Shown: positions 26,751 to 36,563, counted from the first letter of the stretch. The stretch is 48,043 bases of DNA from Flavobacteriaceae bacterium (GCA_022565635.1 JAIUMH010000006.1:1-48043), one strand, 5' to 3'. Made by a program: numbers and translations. Notes: generated from the letters alone by a model not told the origin.

Positions 26751-26829
26751 AGATTTTGCTAAAATACGTAATCTGCTTATGATTTTTACTATTTTTTTCT
26801 ACTATATCAATAAGTGTTCCTAATTTAGA

Positions 26830-28599
26830 TTAAGAATTTCTAGCCTTTCTTCTAGCAAAAGATTTTGACTTGCTGTTGTTTTTTTGGCCTGATTTAAAAT
26901 TGGAAGGTTTTCCTTTTCTGTGACCGCCACCACCGCTGCTTCGGCCTTTGCTTCTGTCTCCACGTCCACGTCCGCGTCCACCTCCTTTGGATTTCTTTTC
27001 AGTGATTTCTACACTTACTTTTCTTCCATTTAACTCTAAATTATTTAGAATTTCTAAAACCGTATCAGTTTTGGATTTATCTACATTAAAAAATGAAAAT
27101 GTGTCCATAACATCAACTTTACCAACGTCATCTCTGCCAAAATCTAAAGACTCTTTTAAGAAGTCTTTTAATTGCATCCAGTCTAAACCATCTTTTCTTC
27201 CTAAGTTGATGAAGAACCTATTTTCGTTACCAAAATCTGCTCTACCTCCTCCTTGGTAATCTTTTTCAGATACAGATGGAGTGCTTAACTGATTTTGCTT
27301 TTTGTAATATGTATTAAAACGATCAAATTCTACGCTAAAAAACTTTTTGATTAAGTCTTCTTTGGTTAAGTGACTTAATTGTTCTTCTAGCTGAGGTAAG
27401 AAGGCTTCAATGTCTTTGCTTGCTTCGTTAGAAGCTATCTTTTCTGCAAGGTAAAATAATTGTTTCTTACAAATTTCATCACCAGTTGGAATTTCGTCTT
27501 CTACAAACTTCTGACCAATAATTTTTTCAATTTGCTTGATTTTTCTCAACTCACTTTTTGTAATAATTACAAGTGATTTTCCTGTTTTACCTGCTCTTCC
27601 TGTTCTACCGCTTCGGTGCGTGTAAGTTTCAATCTCATCTGGTAACTGGTAGTTAATTACGTGTGTAATGTCATCTACGTCAATTCCTCTTGCAGCAACA
27701 TCTGTTGCAACAAGCATTTGTACTTGCTTGTTTCTGAAAGATTTCATTACCAAGTCACGTTGCTGTTGACTTAAATCTCCGTGTAAAGCGGCTGCGCTAT
27801 ACCCGTCTTCAATAAGTTTTTCTGCTACTTTTTGCGTGTCACGTTTTGTTCTACAAAATACAGCTGCATAAATATCAGGATTCACATCAACTAATCTTTT
27901 TAAAGCAGGATAGCGATCTCTACCACCTACTAAAAAGTATTCATGTGAAACATTTTTAGTACTCACGTTTTTTCTACCTACTGTGATTTCTTTAGGACTT
28001 TTCATAAAGTCTTTGGCAATCTGTGCTACCTCTTTGGGCATAGTTGCACTAAAAAGCCAAGTTTTACGGTCTTTAGGCGTGTTTTTTAAGATGTCTTGTA
28101 TGTCCTCATAAAAGCCCATGTTAAGCATTTCGTCTGCTTCATCTAAAACACAAACATCTATCTCGGTAATATCAATCATACCTCGACTAATCATGTCTTT
28201 CATTCGCCCTGGAGTAGCCACTATAATGTGGGCACCACGGTTAATCTGCCTTTCTTGGTCGCTTATACTTGCCCCGCCATAAATGGCTACCGTTTTCATA
28301 CCTCCAATAAATTGGCTGTATTTCTCCATCTCGTTGGTAATCTGCAAACACAACTCTCTTGTAGGAGATAAAATTAAACCCTGTGTTTTCTTTTTCCCGA
28401 GGTCAATTTGTTGAATAAGTGGAAAACCAAAAGCGGCCGTTTTTCCAGTTCCTGTTTGTGCAAGTGCAACTAAATCTGTTTCTTCTTGTAGCAATACTGG
28501 AATGGCTTGCTCCTGAACTTCACTTGGTGACTCAAAGCCCATTTGTTGAATTGCTTTCAACAAGTCTTGGCTTAAGCCTAAATTTTCAAAATTTGTCAT
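26830..28599 (-). CDS. DEAD-box ATP-dependent RNA helicase (DeaD/CsdA-like)
   Basis: A 589-residue cold-shock/ribosome-assembly type helicase. It has a Q-motif region, Walker A AQTGTGKT with Lys53, PTRELCLQI, DEAD at 153-156, FSATMP, then the second RecA domain with VAARGIDVDDITHVINY and HRSGRTGRAGKTG. A DbpA-type RNA-binding domain follows (about 460-535, with INLGRKDGL and FSFFNVDKSKTD). The tail is an Arg/Gly- and Lys/Ser-rich basic tail (GGGRGRGRGDRSKGRSSGGG). A -7 box lies at 28619-28626. Whether it equals DeaD or another paralogue cannot be told. Confidence 0.93.
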   Translation of the reverse strand: MTNFENLGLSQDLLKAIQQMGFESPSEVQEQAIPVLLQEETDLVALAQTGTGKTAAFGFPLIQQIDLGKKKTQGLILSPTRELCLQITNEMEKYSQFIGGMKTVAIYGGASISDQERQINRGAHIIVATPGRMKDMISRGMIDITEIDVCVLDEADEMLNMGFYEDIQDILKNTPKDRKTWLFSATMPKEVAQIAKDFMKSPKEITVGRKNVSTKNVSHEYFLVGGRDRYPALKRLVDVNPDIYAAVFCRTKRDTQKVAEKLIEDGYSAAALHGDLSQQQRDLVMKSFRNKQVQMLVATDVAARGIDVDDITHVINYQLPDEIETYTHRSGRTGRAGKTGKSLVIITKSELRKIKQIEKIIGQKFVEDEIPTGDEICKKQLFYLAEKIASNEASKDIEAFLPQLEEQLSHLTKEDLIKKFFSVEFDRFNTYYKKQNQLSTPSVSEKDYQGGGRADFGNENRFFINLGRKDGLDWMQLKDFLKESLDFGRDDVGKVDVMDTFSFFNVDKSKTDTVLEILNNLELNGRKVSVEITEKKSKGGGRGRGRGDRSKGRSSGGGGHRKGKPSNFKSGQKNNSKSKSFARRKARNS

Positions 28600-28618
28600 A
28601 TATAAAATAAAATAGGTG

Positions 28619-28626
28619 CAAAGGTA
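28619..28626 (-). promoter_or_regulatory. -7 box for the DEAD-box helicase gene
   Basis: Minus-strand TACCTTTG, an exact TAnnTTTG match only 19 bases from the ATG, implying a very short leader. Confidence 0.5.
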
Positions 28627-28693
28627 AGCTTAATAAATGACAATTACTTGTTTTGTTTGGTTTTTAAATTGTTGATTTTGAGCGCGCTATTTC

Positions 28694-29722
28694 TTAATTG
28701 AATTTTGATAGGCAATCTAAAAATCGATTATGCATTTCATGGGTGTAGTCTAAGTGTGTTACAACACGTAATTTTCCTTCTCCCATTTGGCTTATTTGTA
28801 TAGCATGATCTTGCAAGTACTTCATAAATTTGTTTTCTTGTTTGTTATCTTTTAGGTAGAAAATAACAATGTTGGTTTCCACCTTATCAACTTTGCTAAT
28901 AAAATCAAGTTGGTTGAGGGTTTTTTCAATTTCTTTTGCTTTTAGGTGATCTGTTTCTAGGTTTTTCATTTGATGTTTTAAACCATAGAGTCCTGCAGCG
29001 GCCATAAAACCTACTTGCCTCATGCCACCTCCCAATACTTTTCTTACTCGCATAGCATTTTGCATGTGTTTTTTGTTGCCTGCCAAAACTGTTCCCATGG
29101 GGGCGCCAAGTCCTTTAGATAAGCAGATGGTAATCGTGTCAAAAAGTTGACCAAAATCCTTTGGGTCTTGCTTCTTGTAAACCAAAGCATTGGCTATTCT
29201 TGCACCATCTAAATGCAGACCTAAGTTATGGCGATTGCACACCTCTCTTATGGCTTTTATTTCACTTAATTCATAACAAGCACCTCCACCTTTATTGGTA
29301 GTATTTTCTAAACAAACTAAACTGGTTTTTGGACTATGGTAGAAGTCTGGAGGATTGATAGCAGCTTCTACTTGGGTTGCGTTAATTTTACCGCGAAAGC
29401 CTTCAATTAATTTGCAGGAAACACCAGAGTTAAAAGATACACCTCCGCCTTCATAGTTGTACACATGCCCATAATGGTCACAGATCAGTTGTTCTGCAGG
29501 TTGGGTGTGTAGTTTTATGGCGGCTTGATTGGCCATGCTTCCGGTAGGGAAGTACAAAGCTTCATCCATACCAAAAAAGTCAGCTACGTATTTTTCTAAC
29601 TCATTTACAGAGGGGTCTTCCTTGTAAACATCGTCGCCTACTTTGGCATTCATTATAGCTTCCATCATTCCCGGAGAGGGTTGTGTAACAGTGTCACTTC
29701 TTAAATCAATATTATTTTTCAT
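28694..29722 (-). CDS. ltaE: Low-specificity L-threonine aldolase
   Basis: A 342-residue PLP enzyme that cleaves threonine or allo-threonine to glycine and acetaldehyde. The motifs are DLRSDTVTQPSPGM at the N-terminus, VGDDVYKEDPSVNELE, HLDGAR at 170-175 and the PLP Lys203 in LSKGLGAPMGTVL. Length is typical. It is a lone gene. Glycine and acetaldehyde connect it conceptually to glyA and to the aldehyde dehydrogenase, but there is no physical linkage. Confidence 0.93.
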   Translation of the reverse strand: MKNNIDLRSDTVTQPSPGMMEAIMNAKVGDDVYKEDPSVNELEKYVADFFGMDEALYFPTGSMANQAAIKLHTQPAEQLICDHYGHVYNYEGGGVSFNSGVSCKLIEGFRGKINATQVEAAINPPDFYHSPKTSLVCLENTTNKGGGACYELSEIKAIREVCNRHNLGLHLDGARIANALVYKKQDPKDFGQLFDTITICLSKGLGAPMGTVLAGNKKHMQNAMRVRKVLGGGMRQVGFMAAAGLYGLKHQMKNLETDHLKAKEIEKTLNQLDFISKVDKVETNIVIFYLKDNKQENKFMKYLQDHAIQISQMGEGKLRVVTHLDYTHEMHNRFLDCLSKFN

Positions 29723-30026
29723 TTGTTTATGTTTGTTTTTAAATAATCAAATTTTTATTAATGCAAGTTTTTAGTGGCAATTGAAATAACAAATTTTCTA
29801 AAAAAAAATAATTGACTACTTATCATATTTTGATATTCAATAAAGACGAGGTCTTTTATGTTAGATTAATCTTCTAAATTGCTTGTATATAAAATAACTC
29901 GCGTTGTACTTTCAATTTTCCCGTATATTCACTTTAAACAAATTTACAGTTAATTCAATAAAATTGTATCAATCTGGTTTCAATTTGTTTTGAAATTAAG
30001 AATTGGTTTAGGGTGGCTTTTCAAAT
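29723..30026. other. AT-rich intergenic stretch, no gene recognised
   Basis: About 300 bases between the ltaE start and the terminator at 30027. It should hold the ltaE promoter, but no exact TAnnTTTG box was found. Neither strand carries a convincing coding frame or repeat. Confidence 0.5.
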
Positions 30027-30061
30027 AAAAAAGCTGTTTAGCAAACACTAAACAGCTTTTT
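30027..30061. terminator. Terminator after the TonB receptor-lipoprotein operon
   Basis: The stem AAAAGCTGTTTAG / CTAAACAGCTTTT has a 6-base loop with an A-run before and T-run after. It works on the minus strand, where the lipoprotein gene ends 25 bases upstream. Confidence 0.85.
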
Positions 30062-30086
30062 GTATTTGAAATGACTTTCTTGTAGT

Positions 30087-30716
30087 TTATTCCGTTACAT
30101 TAATAGTAAAGGTAATATCCCAATCTATATCTCCACTGTCCCAAGTTGAAGTTTCAGATTTTACGCCAGGTTGATGTCCTAAAACGGCACGGAAAGATGC
30201 ATTTTCTTGAACTTCTCCTGTAGTCCATAGAGTTTCTAAACCTAAAGGTAAACCATTATCGTCAAAGTCCTGGTAATTAATAGGACCGTCTCTATCCTGG
30301 ATATTTCCAATTCCTTCAGGATCAGAGAAAAGAGATTCGCTAAATTCAAAAAACATTTGGTGTTCATCATCTTCGTCTAAAATGTCTTCAGTTACATCTT
30401 CTACAGGGGTAACCAACCTATTTTCCATAATGAACGTTAGCCTGTAGGTTGTGTTGGCTTTAAATTCAGGATGTTGAATAATAACTGGTTCTCCTGGACC
30501 AAAGCCATCTTCGTCTTCCCAAATGCCTCGCGTTTCATCTTCAGGGTCTTCTATATTTGTAAAAATAAATTCAATATCTGTAAATTCTTCTACAGGGTTC
30601 TCTGCATCTGGGGGAGCTACTCCATCATCATCACTGCTACATGCAGTAAATATAAGGGTCATCATCAATACAGCAAGTATGCTGTTCATCGTGTTTAAAA
30701 AGTTGTTGGTTTTCAT
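30087..30716 (-). CDS. Acidic lipoprotein partner of the TonB-dependent receptor
   Basis: A 209-residue lipoprotein with Cys26 (LIFTACSSDDDG) and a highly acidic mature part. Conserved-looking blocks are FKANTTYRLTF, DEDDEHQMFFEF, a GLPLGLETLW stretch, LGHQPGVKS and a WDITFTINVTE end. From memory, lipoproteins with the HQPGVK block often sit next to TonB-dependent receptors in Bacteroidetes. It is 46 bases downstream of the receptor gene in the same operon, so it probably captures or passes the same ligand at the outer membrane. The many Asp/Glu and His residues would suit metal binding; this is inference. Confidence 0.8.
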   Translation of the reverse strand: MKTNNFLNTMNSILAVLMMTLIFTACSSDDDGVAPPDAENPVEEFTDIEFIFTNIEDPEDETRGIWEDEDGFGPGEPVIIQHPEFKANTTYRLTFIMENRLVTPVEDVTEDILDEDDEHQMFFEFSESLFSDPEGIGNIQDRDGPINYQDFDDNGLPLGLETLWTTGEVQENASFRAVLGHQPGVKSETSTWDSGDIDWDITFTINVTE

Positions 30717-30762
30717 TTTGATTAAAATTTGAAGGATTATAAAAAAATTATAGATGTTCGTT

Positions 30763-33150
30763 TTATAATGTATAGGTTAGTGAAAATATAAAGTTAACGC
30801 CCATTTCGTCTGCAAAATAGCGCATATTGTTCAAGTAATCTCTATAGTTAGTATTCAACAAGTTCCTTGCTTCTACACTTAAATAAAATTTGTCTTTTTG
30901 AACACCTACTGAAGCATTTAGCAGAAAATAACTACTCGGCGGATCCATAAAATCAAAAATAGGATCATTAAAATTTAAGTCGGCTGTTCCTTCAACCAAA
31001 GAACGAACACTTAAAGTTCTGGGTGCTTGAAACTGCCTAAACGTATAGGTTGGGCTGATAGAAAAATCTAATTCATCTACCCATTTTAAATCAGTAAACG
31101 AATGGTCTATACTAGCATGTAAGTGAATAGGGGGTTGGTGAATTAAGTCTTCTCCGCGTTCCACATTTCTGGACCAAATATAACTCCCTCCAATGCTAGC
31201 TTTTCCTTGTTGGCTATAAGAGTGAGTAAAAGTAAGGTCAGAACCAATAAAAAGCGCATCTGCTTGATCAATTATAAAGGTTGGCATAGGGCCTCTTGCT
31301 GTTCCTAGAACACCAATTGGGCGACTAAAAATAAAGTTTCTGATGTAGTTGGTGTAAGCGGTGGCACTCAACCTGTTTTTTTCTGAAGTCCACTCTATTT
31401 CAGTAGTGTATTTGATGCTGTTTTCTGGTGCTACATTACTATCTTTAAAGCGCGTAACCTCATTGGCCGTAATTACATTTTCCTCGCTGGGTTGGTAGCG
31501 TAAAAGACCAAAAGTGGTTTGTGATTCATGCTGTCCAAAACTAAAAAGTTCAGCCATATTAGGAGGGCGCCACCCAGTTCCTATATTATTCCTCCAAGTG
31601 GTTTGCTTATTGAACTTCCAAATGTTTCCTAAAGAGGCGGTGACATTACTAAAGGTAAAACTGTCTTGAAAGATATTGTTTCTATTATCTCTTCCGCCAA
31701 CACCATTGTCCTCAAAATCATAACGTAAACCTAGTTCCCAACTTGAAGCATCTAGAGCTAGGGTTTCCAGAAGATAAATACTATAACGTTCAGTTTCATA
31801 ATTAGGTATAAAAGGAGTAACGCCTGTTCCTGGATTATTGCTATTGGATTGAGAAAAATACTGAACACCAACAGATCCGCTAATTTTGTCTGTTAATTCA
31901 TGCTCAAATTCAATTTGCAAATCATCTGTAGTTAGCTCTAAGTCAAGCACAGGTAAATTGGCGTTTCTTCTCACGTCAAACTCTTTTCTTGCATTCCATT
32001 GCCTTGCGTAATTAATTTTTAATCTGTTTCCATTGTCAAATAACCGAGTAGCCTTTAAGGATGCTAATTGATGTTGAATTTCTTGATTAGGTTCATTAAT
32101 TTTATATGAAAACGGCTTTATAAACGTGGGTCTTGGCGCTTCCATATTTCTAATAAGCGCTGGACCACTGCTTCCAACAGAGGCTCTCAAAATTCCAAGA
32201 GTTTGGTTAACCAAACTATAATTTGCCTTAAAAGTCCAGTCTTTGTAATCATACCTTAATCCCCCTTGTAAAGCATAGTCTCTAGCTCCAGTATTCGTTA
32301 AATTATAGCCTGGAGCTCTTCGGTCTCCTATTTGATTAAAATTCCCTCCAATATGGTAACTAAAGTTTTCTTTTCCTTCACCAAAAGAGGTGTTTAGCCC
32401 GTACCCTCTACCATTGGTTTGATAAGAAGTAGTGGTTCTTCCATAAAAACCCCTATTTAAAGCAAGCGAATTATTTTCAATAACCACAGCTCCTCCAAGA
32501 GCATCTGGGCCATATTTTACAGAAGAAGCACCTTTAACAACCCGTACCATTTCTGCACCACTTACATCAATTTCTGGTGCATGATCACTCCCCCAATTCT
32601 GGAAACCATGTTTAAAGCCATTGTTTAAAATCAAAATTCTGTTACCATACAAGCCGTGTATCACTGGTAATTGCACATTTTGACCAGTGGAAATAAAAGT
32701 AACCCCATCTATACGAGATAAAACATCTCCTAGTCTTGCTGAACTATTTTTTTGTAAAACTTCTTGGTTAATGGTAATCTGACTTAATGATTTTATGCCT
32801 CTTTCTAATGGATTTTTGGTAGAGGTCAATAAAATTTCTTCTAATTGATTTTCTGTAGGAGTCAAAATAATTTGCGCTTCCTCATTTTTGTTTAGTTCAA
32901 TTATTTTTGTTTCATAGCCAAAATATTGGACACTAAACTGTGCTTTACTACTGGTGGCTAAAATTTGAAACTTTCCATTTTTATCTGTTATGCCATAAAC
33001 ATCTTTTTGGTCAATTGATTCTACAAATGCATCTGGTAAGGGTAATTGGGTAATCTCATCCACCACTAAACCTTTATAATAATCTTGTCCGTATGCAAAA
33101 TTTATGGTAATTAAACTTAATATGATTTGTGTATATACTTTTAAATTCAT
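30763..33150 (-). CDS. TonB-dependent outer-membrane receptor
   Basis: A 795-residue receptor: signal peptide ending FAYG, CarboxypepD_reg-like domain (about 25-105), plug (about 115-235) with LSRIDGVTFISTGQNVQLPV, VKGASSVKYGPDALGGAVVI, then a 22-strand-type barrel ending VNFIFSLTYTL. In the plug, HGLYGNRILILNNG followed by SDHAPEID resembles the loop in ZnuD-type zinc receptors (N-R-x-L-x-L-x-x-G ... SPDHA). A metal ligand is therefore plausible but unproven. It is short for a SusC and lacks a SusD neighbour, so glycan import is less likely. It heads an operon with the acidic lipoprotein. Confidence 0.88.
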   Translation of the reverse strand: MNLKVYTQIILSLITINFAYGQDYYKGLVVDEITQLPLPDAFVESIDQKDVYGITDKNGKFQILATSSKAQFSVQYFGYETKIIELNKNEEAQIILTPTENQLEEILLTSTKNPLERGIKSLSQITINQEVLQKNSSARLGDVLSRIDGVTFISTGQNVQLPVIHGLYGNRILILNNGFKHGFQNWGSDHAPEIDVSGAEMVRVVKGASSVKYGPDALGGAVVIENNSLALNRGFYGRTTTSYQTNGRGYGLNTSFGEGKENFSYHIGGNFNQIGDRRAPGYNLTNTGARDYALQGGLRYDYKDWTFKANYSLVNQTLGILRASVGSSGPALIRNMEAPRPTFIKPFSYKINEPNQEIQHQLASLKATRLFDNGNRLKINYARQWNARKEFDVRRNANLPVLDLELTTDDLQIEFEHELTDKISGSVGVQYFSQSNSNNPGTGVTPFIPNYETERYSIYLLETLALDASSWELGLRYDFEDNGVGGRDNRNNIFQDSFTFSNVTASLGNIWKFNKQTTWRNNIGTGWRPPNMAELFSFGQHESQTTFGLLRYQPSEENVITANEVTRFKDSNVAPENSIKYTTEIEWTSEKNRLSATAYTNYIRNFIFSRPIGVLGTARGPMPTFIIDQADALFIGSDLTFTHSYSQQGKASIGGSYIWSRNVERGEDLIHQPPIHLHASIDHSFTDLKWVDELDFSISPTYTFRQFQAPRTLSVRSLVEGTADLNFNDPIFDFMDPPSSYFLLNASVGVQKDKFYLSVEARNLLNTNYRDYLNNMRYFADEMGVNFIFSLTYTL

Positions 33151-33363
33151 TGACTTTTAGGGCAATAGTTTTAATTTACTTTAATCTATTTTATTTTTTA
33201 GGCAAATCTAAAAATTTTATTCATACAACATAATATTTTTTTCTTTTATTTATTAAAATTCTATTAGATATGTCTTATAATCCAAACTTCCTGAAACAAT
33301 GAAATAATAAGTTCTGTCTGGAAAATATTTTTTTAAAAAGTTTTTCTATCCTACAAAACTAAT

Positions 33364-33371
33364 TACCTTTG
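33364..33371 (+). promoter_or_regulatory. -7 box for the marC-family gene
   Basis: TACCTTTG, exact TAnnTTTG, 32 bases before the ATG at 33404. No clear -33 TTG. Confidence 0.5.
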
Positions 33372-33403
33372 CAAATTCTTTAAAAATATTTAAAATACTG
33401 AAA

Positions 33404-34039
33404 ATGAGCGATTTAATAACTTTTGGCGTGCTGTGTTTTACAACTTTTTTTACCATTATTAATCCTTTGGGAGTGATGCCAATCTTTATGACTATGACAA
33501 AAGATTTAGACAAAGCAGACCGAAATCAAACTGCCAAAAAGGCCATTCTAGCCTCATTCATTACATTGGTAATTTTCGCTTTTTCTGGTCAAATTCTGTT
33601 TAATTTTTTTGGTATTTCTGTCAATTCATTTCGTGTAGTTGGGGGTATTATATTTTTTTTAATGGGCATGGACATGTTGCAAGCTAGGTTAGGAACAGTT
33701 AAGGTAAAACAAGAAGAAATAAAAACGTATGTTTCAGATATTTCTATTACTCCATTAGCAATACCAATGATTACTGGCCCTGGAGCTATTACTAATGCTA
33801 TTGTAATGATGGAAGATGCTCAAGATATTCAACTTAAATTAGTTTTATTAGGAGCTATTTTGTTAGTATTTGCCATCACTTTAACTATCTTACTAAGCGC
33901 CTCCAAAATTATTAAAATTCTTGGCGAAACTGGTAATAATGTAATGATGCGATTAATGGGACTCATTGTAATGGTGATTGCTATTGAGTTTTTCTTATCT
34001 GGATTTAAACCCATTTTTCAAGATATTATAGCTGGGTAA
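33404..34039 (+). CDS. MarC-family integral membrane protein
   Basis: A 211-residue protein with six hydrophobic segments. Family marks are FFTIINPLGVMPIFMTMTK near the N-terminus and ITPLAIPMITGPGAITNAIV in the middle. MarC/UPF0056 proteins are inner-membrane proteins of unknown transport function; a once-proposed antibiotic-resistance role is not supported. It stands 56 bases before the porin-like gene in the same direction. Confidence 0.88.
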   Translation: MSDLITFGVLCFTTFFTIINPLGVMPIFMTMTKDLDKADRNQTAKKAILASFITLVIFAFSGQILFNFFGISVNSFRVVGGIIFFLMGMDMLQARLGTVKVKQEEIKTYVSDISITPLAIPMITGPGAITNAIVMMEDAQDIQLKLVLLGAILLVFAITLTILLSASKIIKILGETGNNVMMRLMGLIVMVIAIEFFLSGFKPIFQDIIAG

Positions 34040-34095
34040 CATAGGTTACTTTAAATTCCTGATAAAATTTTCAAATTTGTATAAATTTTGCACAG

Positions 34096-35439
34096 TTGAA
34101 AATATTTAAGTTGGTTACTTTGCTTTTTCTAAGCACTGCCTATGCGCAGTTAGAAGACTCTATTTCCTTAGCTAAAAAAGATCATTTCATTCAAGACGCT
34201 ACGCTACAAGGAGAAGTAAGGAATTTCTTTATGCAAACCAATAATTCTGGTCAACTAACAGATTATTACACCAATGCTTCGGGGGCACATCTTCTTCTTA
34301 ACTCAGGTAAATGGAAAAATTTTGATGTACGTGTTGGTGGGAGATATATTACTAAAACCTTTTCTTCTGATATTTCAGAAACCGATACCCAAACTGAACA
34401 GTTTACAAAATGGGAGTTTGAATTATACGATATCCTAAATCGCACCAATTTCAATTTATTTATTATAGAAGAGCTGAACCTGAACTACCAATCTAAAAAC
34501 ACCCAAGTTCAATTGGGTAATATGTTAGTAGAAACCCCAATGTTTAGTGGTAGTGATGGAAGAATGCATCCTTTTATGTATAGAGGACTACAATTTAATC
34601 AACTACTAGAAGAAAAGCACAGCGTTAACTTTTGGTGGCTTACCCATACCCTTGTCAGGTCAACTACAGAGTGGTTTAATAATAATGATGCCATAGGTCT
34701 ATTAACCAATGGTTTTCAACCTAATGGTCAAGTGGCCCAATACCAAAACCAATATCATAGTAGGGGTTCAGGAATTTTCAATTATAACTTTCAAGGCAAT
34801 GATGTAAATTTAGAATTCTATCAATTTCATTTAGATGACATTATGACTATGAGTTTTTTAGAACTCAGAAAACAAATTGATGAATTTAACTTTGGAGTAC
34901 AATATTCTTACCAATATCCCCTCAAAAGCAATCGAAATCTAGATTACGTTAATCGCTATATCCAACCTAATGAACGCCCTCAAGTAATTAGCAGTAGAGT
35001 GCGTTATTCTCATTCCAATTACCGTTTAACCGGAGCGTATTCATATTCGCTTTCTACAGGAAGAATGCTTTTTCCAAAAGAACTAGGAAGAGATTGGTAC
35101 TACACCTCAACAGCGCGTTCACGTATGGAAGGCTTAGGAGATGCGCATAACTTTTTAATTAAAGGCGAATATTACTTGCCCAAAAACAATCTTTATTTTG
35201 GCTTAGAATACATACAAATGCTTGGACCAGAAATCAATAACTATGCGCTAAATAAATACAATATTGATGAATATTGGCAAGTAAACGCCAGAATCAGGTA
35301 CGATTTAAACTTCTTAAAAGGCGTTAATTTTGACCTCCTTTACATCATTAAGCAAAACCTAAATAACCATGATCCCATCAATGTTTTTAATCGAAGTGAC
35401 TACAATCAATTCAATTTTGTTACAAATATCTATTTTTAA
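34096..35439 (+). CDS. OprD-like outer-membrane porin, TTG start
   Basis: A 447-residue protein starting at TTG 34096; no in-frame ATG precedes the signal peptide KIFKLVTLLFLSTAYAQ, so TTG is the natural start. The barrel-like region is rich in alternating aromatic strands (NYRLTGAYSYSLSTGR and similar). The segment LGNMLVETPMFSGSDGRMHP followed by FMYRGLQF matches the N-terminal pattern of OprD-type porins (LG-x-x-x-x-x-TP-x-x-x-x-D-x-R-M-x-P). The C-terminus ends in NFVTNIYF, with terminal Phe as in barrel proteins. The substrate is unknown. It may be expressed with marC. Confidence 0.75.
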   Translation: MKIFKLVTLLFLSTAYAQLEDSISLAKKDHFIQDATLQGEVRNFFMQTNNSGQLTDYYTNASGAHLLLNSGKWKNFDVRVGGRYITKTFSSDISETDTQTEQFTKWEFELYDILNRTNFNLFIIEELNLNYQSKNTQVQLGNMLVETPMFSGSDGRMHPFMYRGLQFNQLLEEKHSVNFWWLTHTLVRSTTEWFNNNDAIGLLTNGFQPNGQVAQYQNQYHSRGSGIFNYNFQGNDVNLEFYQFHLDDIMTMSFLELRKQIDEFNFGVQYSYQYPLKSNRNLDYVNRYIQPNERPQVISSRVRYSHSNYRLTGAYSYSLSTGRMLFPKELGRDWYYTSTARSRMEGLGDAHNFLIKGEYYLPKNNLYFGLEYIQMLGPEINNYALNKYNIDEYWQVNARIRYDLNFLKGVNFDLLYIIKQNLNNHDPINVFNRSDYNQFNFVTNIYF

Positions 35440-35448
35440 ATAAAATAA

Positions 35449-35594
35449 GGAGCCAAGAACCTGCTTTCCGTTTCAAATCCTCAGCATACAAGCAATTTTT
35501 CTAAGTCTTGGACAAGAGCTCCCTACCGGTTGCTTTGCCAAAACAAGAAAAAAAAGCTTGCCTGCCTCCGGGTTTTTCACTTCAATCAGGGCTA
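35449..35594 (+). repeat. 146-bp dispersed intergenic repeat, copy 1
   Basis: Begins GGAGCCAAGAACCTGCTTTC and ends CAGGGCTA. It aligns along its whole length with 41542-41687 (also exactly 146 bp), sharing GGAGCCA, CAAGAGCT, a CCGGT-GCTTT core and CGGG(T/C)TTTTC. Both copies are in the same orientation and non-coding. The rest of this 292-base gap has no gene. Confidence 0.7.
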
Positions 35595-35731
35595 GGGCTT
35601 TGGGGTTGCTTTTGAAAACTACCGTAAAATATAGTAAGCTCGTAAGAAATTACTTTACAATATAATTAAGCATTTTCAATAAAAACAAACAAGCATTAAC
35701 TTTTCTAACACAAATTTACTTCCTCACAGAA

Positions 35732-35944
35732 ATGCAACCACTATTTAGCCTGTACAATGATAAATTATATGAGGTCATAGAAAACGATGAGGAAATGATA
35801 CAATATTTTAAATATGGTATATTGTTTTACGTTTTTGAGGGTGATTTTGAGGAAGCGCAAAACAGAATAGATGTATTAAAAGAAGATGATATTGATTTGG
35901 ATTTTTGTATTGATGCAGAGAAACTAATTACTGATAATCAGTAA
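35732..35944 (+). CDS. Small acidic hypothetical protein
   Basis: A 70-residue protein (MQPLFSLYNDKLYEVIENDE...) with an acidic, helix-forming composition and no signal peptide. The frame is complete and converges on paaD with 1 base between stops. No family is recognised. The amino-acid usage resembles real proteins, so it is probably genuine, but it could be spurious. Confidence 0.55.
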   Translation: MQPLFSLYNDKLYEVIENDEEMIQYFKYGILFYVFEGDFEEAQNRIDVLKEDDIDLDFCIDAEKLITDNQ

Positions 35945-35945
35945 C

Positions 35946-36446
35946 CTAAATCAAACATTTAAAATAATCAAAGGGCTCTTTGCAGTCTTCACATTTAAAC
36001 ATAGCCTTACAAGCTGTTGATGCAAATTGACTAATTAACTGAGTATTTTTTGAACCACACTGAGGACATTCAACAATTTTCTTGTTTCCTAGAAGCGCGT
36101 CTTTATCGGCTGATGCATCCATAGGCGGAGCAATGCCGTAATCTTTGAGTGCTTGTTTGGCTTCATTGGTCATCCAATCGGTGGTCCAAGCTGGTGATAA
36201 AATCAACTTAACCTCTGCCTCAAAGCCCTTTTCTTTAAACGCTTTCTTAACATCATCTCCAATCACATCCATAGCTGGACAACCACTGTAAGTTGGTGTG
36301 ATTTCTACTTTTACACGGTTATTTTCTAAAAGTTTAGCCGACCTAACCACGCCCATATCTACAATGGAAAGCACAGGAATCTCAGGATCTGAAACCTCCT
36401 TTAAAATGGAATATATTTTTGGGTCTATGTTTTGGGTTGGGTTCAT
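35946..36446 (-). CDS. paaD: 1,2-phenylacetyl-CoA epoxidase subunit PaaD
   Basis: A 166-residue maturation factor of the phenylacetyl-CoA epoxidase. It has an N-terminal MIP18/SufT-like domain: SDPEIPVLSIVDMGVVR and TPTYSGCPAMDVIGDDV. The C-terminal zinc/iron-binding tail has cysteines in ECPQCGSKNT, ACKAMFKCEDCKEPF and KCL. It is last in the order E-A-B-C-D and is separated from paaC by the GxxExxY module, unlike the tight layout usual for paa operons. Confidence 0.93.
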   Translation of the reverse strand: MNPTQNIDPKIYSILKEVSDPEIPVLSIVDMGVVRSAKLLENNRVKVEITPTYSGCPAMDVIGDDVKKAFKEKGFEAEVKLILSPAWTTDWMTNEAKQALKDYGIAPPMDASADKDALLGNKKIVECPQCGSKNTQLISQFASTACKAMFKCEDCKEPFDYFKCLI

Positions 36447-36563
36447 TGTTAGAGCTATTTGACTGTTTTAAGTGTAAAATTTATTTTTTACTCTCATTTG
36501 TATTTATGCGTTGCTAAACTCTTATATTCACAAAATCAAAGGTGGCATATAGATATTAAGCAA

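Noticed and set aside
30763-33150. SusC-type glycan receptor
   Set aside because: No SusD gene is next to it, the protein is shorter than typical SusC, and the partner is a small acidic lipoprotein.
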